From positions 1-41,346 of the forward strand of contig JANQOF010000008.1 in assembly GCA_028279215.1 (NCBI GenBank): 41,346 nucleotides of DNA, written 5' to 3'. This document shows, in pieces, positions 27,998 to 36,081 of the stretch (position 1 is its first letter; each line of letters begins with the position of its first letter). Under the pieces are notes generated by a model. That model made no database searches and had not been told where the DNA came from. It saw only the letters and a program-made list of their open reading frames with translations. This DNA comes from Pirellulales bacterium. GTDB taxonomy: Bacteria > Planctomycetota > Planctomycetia > Pirellulales > Lacipirellulaceae. A program made the translations under genes and the position numbers.

Positions 27998-29395
27998 ATG
28001 AGCATTTCTTTGTTGCACTGTGCGTTACGCTGGATAGGTCGCGCTCTGCTCATCGTTGGATTGGTGAGTGCCATTGACCCCCTACTGGGAGCGGGTCCGC
28101 CAAACATCATATACGTTCTTGCTGATGATTTGGGGTATGGAGATCTGGGCTGCATGGGGCAGAAGCATATTCTGACGCCTAGCTTAGACAGGATGGCTGC
28201 TGAAGGGCTGCTCTTCACTCGCCATTACGCGGGGGGGCCCGTTTGTGGGCCATCGCGCGCAACTCTTATGACCGGGATGAGTCAAGCAATCGGGTTCATC
28301 AAGGGTAACCCAGGTGGTGATTGGAGAAAGGAGAACTTGCGCGCCCAAGATGTAACTGTTGCCGAGAAACTCAAAGAAGCTGGCTATGAGACCGCCTGCT
28401 TTGGCAAGTGGGGGCTAGGCCCACGGGGGCGGTCGGGTTATCCAACGAGTCAAGGGTTTGATCGATTCGTCGGGTACGACACACACGCGGCCGCCCACAA
28501 CTACTACCCACGTCGCCTTTGCCAAGATGACGGTTACGTTGAACTACCTAACGGGCAATACAGTCACGACGTATTCGCAAGATTGATTCTTGAGTATTTG
28601 CGTGCCGAGCATGGCCGACCGTTCTTCTTATACGTCCCTTTCACAATCCCACACATTCCATTGAACCCACCTGATCTGGGATCCTACGCAGACAGAAACT
28701 GGCCGGATTCTCACAAGAAGTACGCGGCGATGATAACTCGCATGGACCGGGACATTGGCCGTATGTTGGACTTACTCAAAGAGCAAGGTATAGCCAAGAA
28801 CACCTTGGTCGTCTTCTCAAGCGACAATGGCCCTCAGTCGAGCTATGGGAAGGGTGTGAGCAAGATGACGAAGTTCTTCAAGAGCGGAGGCCCCTTGCGG
28901 GGTATCAAACGAGATGTATTGGAAGGAGGCGTGCGGGTGCCAATGATCGCGTGGTGGCCCGGCTCAATCGAGCCAGGGAGTACCGATCACGTATCGGGTT
29001 TTCAGGACATTATGCCAACTTTTTGCGAGCTTGCTGGCGTCGATCCACCTGCTGATATCGACGGTGTTTCATTTGTGCCAACCTTACGTGATGAGCCAGA
29101 GAAGCAAGAACGGCACAAATTCTTGTACTGGGAGTTCATCCGCATGGTCGGTGACGATATGCGAGGCTCTAGACAGGCAGTGCTCCATGTGTCGGAGAAT
29201 GTGAAAGCGATCCGCTACGGCATCAATGGATCAATCAAACTCTTCGATCTTGATGAGAGCCCCGACGAGAAAGTAGAGATCCGCTCGCCAAGCCCTGGGT
29301 TGGCACTTGAGATGAAGCGACTACTCGATGAGTCGCGAAGCCCTAGTAAGCTATGGCCACGCTCTGCTCTACAAGAGGGCTGGCAGCCCAAGTAG
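27998..29395 (+). CDS. Secreted type I sulfatase
   Basis: A 465-residue sulfatase. Following a signal peptide (ALLIVGLVSAIDPLLGAG) are ADDLGYGDLG, the CGPSR formylglycine site (Cys83), FGKWGLG with the active-site Lys, PHIPL with a conserved His, and SSDNGPQ metal ligands. It resembles arylsulfatase A-like enzymes of the S1 family; subfamily and substrate cannot be read by eye. The frame continues upstream to a GTG at 27890 that overlaps the previous stop; ATGs at 27905, 27932 and 27998 are candidates and I chose the last because it sits right before the signal peptide, although none has a good ribosome-binding site. It ends the plus-strand glycan locus; insertion-sequence debris follows. Confidence 0.9.
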   Translation: MSISLLHCALRWIGRALLIVGLVSAIDPLLGAGPPNIIYVLADDLGYGDLGCMGQKHILTPSLDRMAAEGLLFTRHYAGGPVCGPSRATLMTGMSQAIGFIKGNPGGDWRKENLRAQDVTVAEKLKEAGYETACFGKWGLGPRGRSGYPTSQGFDRFVGYDTHAAAHNYYPRRLCQDDGYVELPNGQYSHDVFARLILEYLRAEHGRPFFLYVPFTIPHIPLNPPDLGSYADRNWPDSHKKYAAMITRMDRDIGRMLDLLKEQGIAKNTLVVFSSDNGPQSSYGKGVSKMTKFFKSGGPLRGIKRDVLEGGVRVPMIAWWPGSIEPGSTDHVSGFQDIMPTFCELAGVDPPADIDGVSFVPTLRDEPEKQERHKFLYWEFIRMVGDDMRGSRQAVLHVSENVKAIRYGINGSIKLFDLDESPDEKVEIRSPSPGLALEMKRLLDESRSPSKLWPRSALQEGWQPK

Positions 29396-29552
29396 GTGCC
29401 AAAGCTGAGGTCCCTGCGGCAACCCCGAGGTTATGAGACAGCCCAATTGAATCAAGAAAGTCGCTTGCTGGAAGGGGTATTTGGGCTCTGTCGAAAGCAT
29501 ACAATTGCTAGGTCGCGTTGACAACTACGTTAGCCGTTTGATGGTGGCACCG

Positions 29553-29592
29553 TGACCTAGCACCCTTAGACGAGTCCACGTCGTGGTGAATA
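29553..29592 (+). mobile_element. Solo IS3-type left end (relic)
   Basis: This 40-base stretch matches 41216-41255, the left end of the IS3-family element at the window's right edge, at 35 of 40 positions, starting with the same TGACCTAGC. No transposase reading frame follows it here, so only the terminus remains. It shows that a related element was once inserted next to the glutaminase-like gene. Confidence 0.8.
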
Positions 29593-29595
29593 AAT

Positions 29596-29661
29596 TGACC
29601 AGCCCCCCACGAACAGTACCAGTAGTTAAGCTAAACTCTGAATCATTTGACCCAGCCCCCT
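29596..29661 (+). repeat. Dispersed ~65-bp repeat, copy 2 (IS-end-like)
   Basis: This is the second copy of the repeat at 13356-13420. It begins three bases after the solo IS3-type end. Two TGACC(C)AGCCCCC motifs in the same direction bound it (29596 and 29648). The second one overlaps the point where the glutaminase-like coding sequence stops matching its family. Confidence 0.75.
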
Positions 29662-30023
29662 GAAATGTGGGTTGGAGCGATCCGCAAACTAGTTTGACCC
29701 AACGACGGCACGGTTTGGGGCTCTGCGCCCATGAGACGATACGCTTCGCCATCAGTGACGACCTGAGCGCGTTTTCTGGTCCAATTCGACATCTCGACGT
29801 CATGTAGTCCTCCTCCGCTGGACCAAATGCTGAAATAGGGGTCGCACGCCACCAGCGGAGTCGCCGGGACAGTCCACGATTTCTCGGCAACCGCTGCATT
29901 ACATACCCAGAATTGAAGGAGCAGCAAGAGGCAAGAGCGATGTACAAGTCTCAATCGATGCGAGAATCCGAGGAGATACATATTGCGGAATCGTGGGTGA
30001 AAGAATGGGACCAAGTCTCGCAA
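29643..30023 (-). pseudogene. N-terminal fragment of a glutaminase-like (DUF5127/DUF4965) secreted protein
   Basis: About 126 residues remain. From Met at 29981 there is a signal peptide (SCLLLLLQFWVCNAAVA), then TVPATPLVACDPYFSIWS, SNWTRKRAQVVTDGEAYRLMGAEP and VPSLGQTSLRIAPT, which follow the N-terminal region of planctomycete and Bacteroidetes proteins annotated as glutaminase-like (DUF5127, DUF4965, DUF1793), normally 650-850 residues. After this point the sequence enters the TGACCCAGCCCCC insertion-sequence-like motif and stops. The rest of the gene is absent, so it is a relic, cut by insertion and deletion. It lies downstream of the 30078-30812 PEP-CTERM gene on the same strand and may once have been part of that operon. 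Confidence 0.75.
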
Positions 30024-30025
30024 GT

Positions 30026-30055
30026 GCCCGGTCGTCCGACGCCAGACGACCGGGC
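30026..30055. terminator. Perfect hairpin downstream of PEP-CTERM gene
   Basis: Arms of 11 bases (30026-30036 and 30045-30055, GCCCGGTCGTC and its complement) flank an eight-base loop. It lies 22 bases past the stop of the minus-strand PEP-CTERM gene and just before the glutaminase-like fragment. There is no T-run, so it may be a terminator that needs another factor or a messenger-stabilising hairpin. Confidence 0.6.
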
Positions 30056-30077
30056 GGAGCCAAATTCGAGCAAGTGG

Positions 30078-30812
30078 TTAGACGGCGGACGTGCGTCGAC
30101 GCCAGTCGACCAAGCAAGCGACTAGAATTCCGAGACCACTCAACACAACGGTAGCGGGCTCGGGCACTTGATTAAAGCTCAAGTTATCAATCGCGTGACG
30201 ACCATTGAGTGGGTCGCTCACGCCGTCCAAAACCAGCGTATAGCTTTCGCCGAGCGCGCCAGTGAAGTTCGGTGTGACGGTGATGACGTCGCTATCTGGA
30301 TTGGTGAGGGAAACCTGCTGACTCCAAACCACATTATCGGAAGAGTCGGTGAGCGATAGATCCCAGGTGCTCGAGTCGCTCGTTTCTTCTGTATTGCCAA
30401 AGTCGAAAGAGTTCAACACCAGGGCGTAGCCTGGGTCGGCGGCAAAACCAATCGAATGATAATCAAAGTCGAGTTGGCCAACGCGCTCATCGGGGCCTTC
30501 GTTGTCCCAATCTCCGCCACCCACGGTTTGATTCTCGATTTCCGCAAAGAAATCCGAAGTATGAATGTCCCATCCATTGCCGCTTCCACCACCGTCCTGC
30601 CCATCGATGTCCCAAGTCAAAGTAATATTGGGAGTTGCGCCGTTACTTACGACCAAGCCATTGCTATCCACCGTGGCGTTCGAGCCATAGTCAATGGGTA
30701 CGGTGGTGTTACTGCCTCCAAGCTGGCCGAAACCGAGGATCGTGGCATGACTGGCTCTGGTAGCCGCAAGCATGGCAAGGCATGCTGCAATCATCACAAA
30801 ATGTCGGGTCAT
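30078..30812 (-). CDS. PEP-CTERM secreted protein, single module
   Basis: A 244-residue exoprotein: signal peptide (VMIAACLAMLAATRASHA), a beta-rich domain of about 185 residues, then VPEPATVVLSGLGILVACLV followed by WRRR, a textbook PEP-CTERM signal for exosortase handling. It is a close paralogue of the first module of the 31151-33904 protein: both contain FGQLGGSN, VVSNG(A/T)TPNITLTWDIDG, WDNEGPDERVGQLDFDYHSI and RHAIDNLSFNQ. In the large protein that alignment continues into another domain exactly where this protein has VPEP. The ATG at 30812 has GGGAG ten bases upstream and is better than the upstream ATG at 30857. The domain function is unknown. Confidence 0.9.
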   Translation of the reverse strand: MTRHFVMIAACLAMLAATRASHATILGFGQLGGSNTTVPIDYGSNATVDSNGLVVSNGATPNITLTWDIDGQDGGGSGNGWDIHTSDFFAEIENQTVGGGDWDNEGPDERVGQLDFDYHSIGFAADPGYALVLNSFDFGNTEETSDSSTWDLSLTDSSDNVVWSQQVSLTNPDSDVITVTPNFTGALGESYTLVLDGVSDPLNGRHAIDNLSFNQVPEPATVVLSGLGILVACLVDWRRRTSAV

Positions 30813-31150
30813 TGGATCTTTCTCCCTAGTGTGTGACACGAGAAACAAACAAAACAACTAAAGTGAATCTGTTGAAGGTTCAGCCGCCGCGGGACTAAGT
30901 TCACGCATGACTCATGCGATGGTTGACCAATGTTGAGCCCACCAAGAATCTCCAAAGGACTTGTCCACCGCACATTTCGGATGGCGCATGCGATGGGCCT
31001 TCCTGATGTCCACTTATCAAACTCCATGACGAGTGGAAGGGAGAATTGACCGGCGGGCCATACTACCGACGTCTCTCTGCCCAAGCAGATCGACGCTGCC
31101 CTATTTTCGATAGTTGGTCCACCGAGCAATTCCCTTAGTGTGTCCGGCAA
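30813..31150. other. Intergenic region between two paralogous PEP-CTERM genes
   Basis: This 338-base gap holds the upstream region of the single-module gene. A minus-strand frame fills most of it (113 residues, no signal peptide, no family resemblance, no good start site), and I do not accept it as a gene. A promoter for the single-module gene is likely here but not recognisable. Confidence 0.4.
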
Positions 31151-33904
31151 TCAAGAGCGCTTCGATTGCTCTACGAGCATCTGATCCGACGGACTGATAC
31201 CAACTTCGCGGCCAAGCGGTGTGCCGCGCCGCGCGAGCCATCTGCACGCTGACCAGCGCCGCAGGAGGGTCGCCACAGCAGCGGTGCTACACAGTAATAG
31301 GGCGGCATTCGGCTCGGGCACGTTCGCTGTATTCAAACCACCGAGCAACAGCGCGCTCGCGCCAAAATTGTTCTTCCATACCGTATAGTCTGCGTTGGTT
31401 ACGCTGCCGGGGGTGGAGTCATTTGGCAAGGTAGTGTCGGCGTCTAAGTTGTCGCGCCACACCGTGTAGTCCGCTAGGTTAACGGATCCATCGCCGTTGT
31501 AGTCGCCGGCCACGCCAGGAGCGACGCCAATGTAGTCGACGCGCGCGTTGTAAACTTCGCCTTGTGAATTGGTCCACAGGAAGGTCAGGTCTTCAATGCC
31601 GGAAACACTGTTGTAGGCGCTACCAAGGCTGATGGGACTAGTACCGCTGGTAAGCGTGGTTTGGCCATTGAAGAAGGTTTCGACAAGACGATTGGAGTTG
31701 TTGCCCTCTGCCAGTTCCCAACCGTTACCGCTCCCTGTACCTAGCGGGAACATTGCGTCGCCACGTACACCGTTGAAACTCCCCGACACTAGCGATCCAC
31801 CGGGACTCTCAATTGTGTATCCATTCATGAATACGTTCTCCGCACCGGCCAAGTTATTGGCGAGCGTCAACTCGCCGGTAGCGCGGTCAACGGTGAGCAC
31901 CACGTCGCTCGGTCCGTCGAGCAGCCGGAACTCATGGCCGCCAATACGGCTTGTACTGGTTAGGGCTCCGGAAGCATCGGCTTCGGTGATTCGCATTGCC
32001 ACATACTGACCGGAGAATTCACCCCCAAGCGTGTAGGGACGAATGACGCTATCGTCGATCCGATTGTCCCCTGGAAGGAGCTCAACCACTGCGTCCGGGG
32101 CGCTAGTGGGAGCGACGCCACCAAAATCGCTATTGCTGAACCAGAACTCGAATCTACCTACCTTGTCGGCTGCCGGGTTACCACCCGTCCGCTGAGCGTA
32201 CGCAAACCAGTTAGCGGAAACCGATGTCCCATAGTCCATGAACACTACCGCGGCATCGGAAACGCCTGGCATTTCGCCGCCGATGGCGTACTGACCGAGG
32301 AAGCCACCGGGAAACAGGTCGGGGTCGGTGTAGTTAGTAGAAAACAGATCGAGTTCGACGCGGCCAGGTTCGTCCAGAATCGTGTCGTCGAATAACCGAT
32401 CGGGACTGGCGTTTTCCCCCTCATTCTGTTGTCCAGCAGGGATCGTCGTGATAGGTGTTGAACCGACTACGCTGAAGTTCTGCAGGGTCTGAGCCTGCGT
32501 CGACGAACCGGCGGCAACTACGGCAACAGCAATCAGCTTGGCAACGGTGCCGCGGAGATGCCGGGTCGTGCAAACGGCAAGAGCGACCAGCGCGATCAGC
32601 GTCACTGAGGACGGCTCGGGAACCCTGTTCGTTCCAAAGAGGGCAGTAGTGCCGCCGGCGAGTTCGACAAACACATTATAGTCGTGGATATCGCTGTCAA
32701 AGTCACCATCCAGGTCGCCACCCAGGTACGCCTGAGCAGCAGTCAATCCTGTGTAATCTTGCCCCAAGCCAGCGCGGAACAGTGGCCAGTCTTGGATATC
32801 CACGGACAAATCGCCGTTGTAATCGCCCCATGGAACCGGATCGCCCGTGTACTCAGTCCCAATGGCCAAGAGCGTTTCACTCTGGTCGAAGACCAAAATC
32901 CCCGCGTCTTCCCAGTTTGTCGGAGTAGTGCCGTCCAATTGGAAAGCCGGCAGTATGCTGAATGCCTGCCCCAAGTTGTACTGATCGCTTGCACTCAAGG
33001 ACACTCCATCATCAGCTCCCCCGATACCATCTTGCTCGCTGAGCGACGTAGCGGTTTCGGCTACAACCGTCCAAATGTCGTTAGGGTCGCCGTTGGTGCT
33101 TGTGATTGAATCCCAACCATCGGGGTTCAGAGCGGCACTAGGCGAGTGGATTTCGTACTCGCTAAACGAAAACGCCTGATCTGCGCGAATGTAAGCGGTG
33201 CCCGCGTCGGGACCACTACGGTTGACTACCAACGCCCCGATCGCGTTGGAGAGGTCTGGAATCTGATTGAAGCTCAGATTGTCGATCGCATGACGTCCGT
33301 CAATTGGGTCGCCCAAACCATCGAAAACAAGTGTGTAGTCTTCACCAAGCTCGCCAGTGAAATTGGGCGTGACGGTAAGCACGTCACTGTCAGGATTGGT
33401 AAGAGTTACTTGCTGGCTCCAGACTACGGTGTCTGAAGAGTCTATGAGCGATAGATCCCAGTTACTGGAGTCGATCGTTTCTTCGGTGTTGCCGAAGTCG
33501 AATGAGTTCAGTACGAGGGCAGCACCTGGATCAGCAGAGAAGCCAATTGAGTGATAGTCGAAGTCGAGTTGACCCACGCGCTCGTCGGGACCTTCGTTGT
33601 CCCAATCACCACCCCCTATTGTCTGGTTTTCGACTTCCGTGAAGAAATCGGAGGTATGAATATCCCAGCCGTTGCTGTTGGGATTGCCGTTGTTATTCTC
33701 GCCATCAATGTCCCAAGTTAGCGTGATGTTGGGTGTTGTGCCATTGCTCACCACGAACCCGTTACCGTCAGTTGTTGCCCGCGAAGCTAGTGTTTTGGGC
33801 ACTGGCGAGTTGCTTCCGCCTAGTTGGCCGAACCCGACAATGGTGGCGTGGCTGATGCCAGGCATAAAGAGGGCTGCTGCCAAGAAAACTGTTCGGTGCT
33901 TCAT
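31151..33904 (-). CDS. Fused multi-module PEP-CTERM exoprotein with internal sorting signal
   Basis: A 917-residue ORF. Signal peptide MKHRTVFLAAALFMPGISHA; module A (to about residue 215) is a paralogue of the 30078-30812 protein but its PEP site reads IPDL and continues into module B, a beta domain with dockerin-like repeats (DYNGDLSVDIQDW, DLDGDFDSDIHDY) ending in VPEPSSVTLIALVALAVCTTR at about 427-447. This internal PEP-CTERM-like signal is followed at once by a second signal-peptide-like stretch (KLIAVAVVAAGSSTQAQ) and module C, with a beta domain, a dockerin pair (DYNGDGSVNLADY, VTNADYTVW) and a final VPEP + RRW end at about 861. There is no in-frame start codon between B and C, so C can only be made from the fused ORF. 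The ATG has GGGGAG eight bases upstream. Confidence 0.87.
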   Translation of the reverse strand: MKHRTVFLAAALFMPGISHATIVGFGQLGGSNSPVPKTLASRATTDGNGFVVSNGTTPNITLTWDIDGENNNGNPNSNGWDIHTSDFFTEVENQTIGGGDWDNEGPDERVGQLDFDYHSIGFSADPGAALVLNSFDFGNTEETIDSSNWDLSLIDSSDTVVWSQQVTLTNPDSDVLTVTPNFTGELGEDYTLVFDGLGDPIDGRHAIDNLSFNQIPDLSNAIGALVVNRSGPDAGTAYIRADQAFSFSEYEIHSPSAALNPDGWDSITSTNGDPNDIWTVVAETATSLSEQDGIGGADDGVSLSASDQYNLGQAFSILPAFQLDGTTPTNWEDAGILVFDQSETLLAIGTEYTGDPVPWGDYNGDLSVDIQDWPLFRAGLGQDYTGLTAAQAYLGGDLDGDFDSDIHDYNVFVELAGGTTALFGTNRVPEPSSVTLIALVALAVCTTRHLRGTVAKLIAVAVVAAGSSTQAQTLQNFSVVGSTPITTIPAGQQNEGENASPDRLFDDTILDEPGRVELDLFSTNYTDPDLFPGGFLGQYAIGGEMPGVSDAAVVFMDYGTSVSANWFAYAQRTGGNPAADKVGRFEFWFSNSDFGGVAPTSAPDAVVELLPGDNRIDDSVIRPYTLGGEFSGQYVAMRITEADASGALTSTSRIGGHEFRLLDGPSDVVLTVDRATGELTLANNLAGAENVFMNGYTIESPGGSLVSGSFNGVRGDAMFPLGTGSGNGWELAEGNNSNRLVETFFNGQTTLTSGTSPISLGSAYNSVSGIEDLTFLWTNSQGEVYNARVDYIGVAPGVAGDYNGDGSVNLADYTVWRDNLDADTTLPNDSTPGSVTNADYTVWKNNFGASALLLGGLNTANVPEPNAALLLCSTAAVATLLRRWSACRWLARRGTPLGREVGISPSDQMLVEQSKRS

Positions 33905-34018
33905 CGAAGGTACTCCCCAGAGGAATTCTCTATGTGACTATGAATACTTACCGCACGCGCCGCCTACATTGGTCAACCCAAAACTCGCAGCATGTGGTCT
34001 ACAGATCGTGTTGCTCAT

Positions 34019-35167
34019 CTATCGCGGTGCGATCTTTATCGCGCCTTCATCATTGCGAGCCCCCATCTGACGGAAGACTTCTGGGGCGACATCGAATTCG
34101 ACGCCTGATACCGAGCCATCGCACATCGAGAACAGGCATACACCAGGATGACTGCTGCCGAATATCTCTCGAGCAACGTACTGTCCGACGTCTGTAACTA
34201 CCTCTTCCATCGTCTCACTCGATGAGCGAGGCAAGTGGGTCGCCTTCCGAGGGACGCCCGTAGGAGAAACTCCGACATAGTACGTGGAACGCGCCATGTC
34301 ATCCTGAAAACCAACGTACTGGGACCAATCGTCTCCCTTGTAGAGCCCAGATTCATAATCCTCAGCAGGCATCCATTTCTCACCCAGGGCAATCGTATTC
34401 GTAAGACCATCAGTTACTGCACGCGACTTAATAGCGGTTCCACAGAACGATACGCCCGAGAACTCCTGCAAGCTCGGTGGAAATCCGACGGGGAACGTCT
34501 CGCGAACGTAGTTTTGAGGCGATATCTTTCGACACCGACTGCTGCCAGTGCGGTCGTAGTCGACATCGTCACCAACGCTAACTGCGTAGTCGCTGCGCGC
34601 GGCACTAGTGTAGGTGTATCGCAGGGTTCCTCCCTCGCCGTTGCCAGTTAGTGCCTGGCCACCGTGCGGATATGGGTATGGGCCTCCATCACGCCGAGAA
34701 GGGCAGTTGACAATTGGCACGGGCGTCGCGTCACGCAGCTGCAATTGTTCGATCCGCGCCGCGCCGGTCGCTCCCTGGCCCAAGTCGTGCAACGACTGGT
34801 GCTCAATAAACGGTAGTGTCACGAATAGCCACGAACCTGGTTGATTGGCCCCGCTCCCGCGGTCGGGATCGGAGTTCCATTCGCCAGGCCAGCCCGATGC
34901 GGGCCACTGACCAAAGGCGCTCTCGTGATTAAGCATGCCAAGGGTCAGGTTCTTGAGCCGCGAGGAACACTGGGTGCGCCTCGCAGCTTCACGTGCGGAT
35001 TGGACCGCAGGCAGCAGCAAGGCGATCAGAATACCGATGATGGCTATGACCACCAGCAGTTCCACCAGCGTAAAAGCAGATGCCTTGGAGGAAACCTCGC
35101 GAAATCGGACGACGCCCAGGGGCTCTTGATGTTCCGTGCCTGGTCGAGCGATGGGGTCGCTGTGCAT
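34019..35167 (-). CDS. DUF1559 pseudopilin-like protein
   Basis: A 382-residue DUF1559 protein. A hydrophilic leader of 31 residues, unusually long, precedes the prepilin-type segment [20 protein letters not shown], followed by QSAREAARRTQCSSRLKN. The C-terminal part has the typical SSHPGVCLFSMCDGSV motif. It lies 114 bases upstream of the fused PEP-CTERM gene, on the same strand, repeating the DUF1559 plus PEP-CTERM pairing seen in the first locus. The start at 35167 is the only ATG before the prepilin segment. The role is unknown; the N-terminus indicates processing by a prepilin peptidase and insertion into a pseudopilus-like structure or the membrane. Confidence 0.92.
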   Translation of the reverse strand: MHSDPIARPGTEHQEPLGVVRFREVSSKASAFTLVELLVVIAIIGILIALLLPAVQSAREAARRTQCSSRLKNLTLGMLNHESAFGQWPASGWPGEWNSDPDRGSGANQPGSWLFVTLPFIEHQSLHDLGQGATGAARIEQLQLRDATPVPIVNCPSRRDGGPYPYPHGGQALTGNGEGGTLRYTYTSAARSDYAVSVGDDVDYDRTGSSRCRKISPQNYVRETFPVGFPPSLQEFSGVSFCGTAIKSRAVTDGLTNTIALGEKWMPAEDYESGLYKGDDWSQYVGFQDDMARSTYYVGVSPTGVPRKATHLPRSSSETMEEVVTDVGQYVAREIFGSSHPGVCLFSMCDGSVSGVEFDVAPEVFRQMGARNDEGAIKIAPR

Positions 35168-35419
35168 CTTATTCGCCGTTGTGCCTATGTTGTTTCTTAG
35201 CCGCTCACTATGTCACACCAACTCGGAGACGTAGGTTGCGCTTCTTAACACGCTCTTTACATTGGCTGGGCGGCCTTCCGAGCCGCGGGAAAAAAGCGCG
35301 ACCAAAGTGGGCGTCGCGGTGTATACACAAGGTGTGGCGTGGTTGCGCCCTCAGTTCAGTAGGTCTTCGTGGCCGGACTGGGGTCGCTGGCCCGTGCTGG
35401 TCCGGTGGAGACTAACTAC

Positions 35420-36013
35420 ATGCAAAAGCAGCCAAGGGGCATTTCAACGAGCGACGAGAGCGATGGTGTGACGCACGATTCACGCTCGCGAGAGGACGGG
35501 GAGTTTGTCCAACTGCTGACCAAAGCTCAGCTCCCGCTGTTGAGATACATCACGTCGCTTGTAGGCGACCCACACATCGCGAGCAACCTTCTCCAAGAGA
35601 CAAATCTGGGGCTCTGGAAGAAACAGTCGGATTTCGAATTCGGTACGAGCTTCGAAGCGTGGGCAACGCGTTTCGCCTATTGGGAGGTGAGGGCATACCT
35701 GCGTGATCGCGGGCGGGACCGACATGTTTTCGGTGAAGAACTAGTTTCGCAGCTCAGCGACCGCAAGATCGCTGCGTCGGAATCTGACAACTTCGAGGCG
35801 ACGATGCAAACTCTGCGGGAGTGCGTGAAGAAGCTACAAGGATCACATCGTAGCGTTGTGTCGCTACGGTACAACGATGGCTTAAGCATCCAGATGATCT
35901 CCGGGCGACTGGGTAAGTCGCCCTCTGCGGTGAAAGGCGCATTACTTCGCGCACGTCGATCTCTACGGCGCTGCATGGAGAGAAGTGAGGCGGACGCACC
36001 ACCCGACCGGTAG
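35420..36013 (+). CDS. Sigma-70 family (ECF-like) sigma factor
   Basis: A 197-residue sigma factor of the same short type as the one at 21704. Region 2 includes LPLLRYITSLVGDPHIASNLLQE and FEAWATRFAYWEVRAYLRDR; region 4 includes LQGSHRSVVSLRYNDGLSIQ and a helix-turn-helix ending in AVKGALLRARRSLRRCM. The ATG at 35420 is preceded by GGAG nine bases upstream, which decides for it over an upstream ATG at 35369. It faces the DUF1559/PEP-CTERM genes across a 252-base divergent region and is followed 68 bases later by a single-pass membrane protein, probably its partner. Confidence 0.9.
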   Translation: MQKQPRGISTSDESDGVTHDSRSREDGEFVQLLTKAQLPLLRYITSLVGDPHIASNLLQETNLGLWKKQSDFEFGTSFEAWATRFAYWEVRAYLRDRGRDRHVFGEELVSQLSDRKIAASESDNFEATMQTLRECVKKLQGSHRSVVSLRYNDGLSIQMISGRLGKSPSAVKGALLRARRSLRRCMERSEADAPPDR

Positions 36014-36081
36014 GCAGTTGGATAGATTCTTCTCTCATATGTCTTCATTAGCAGAGACCAATCGGGGCGAGGGCACATTCA

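Noticed and set aside
30813-31150. Minus-strand open frame of 113 codons between the two PEP-CTERM genes
   Set aside because: No signal peptide, no family resemblance, no ribosome-binding site, and it simply fills the gap up to the neighbouring stop.
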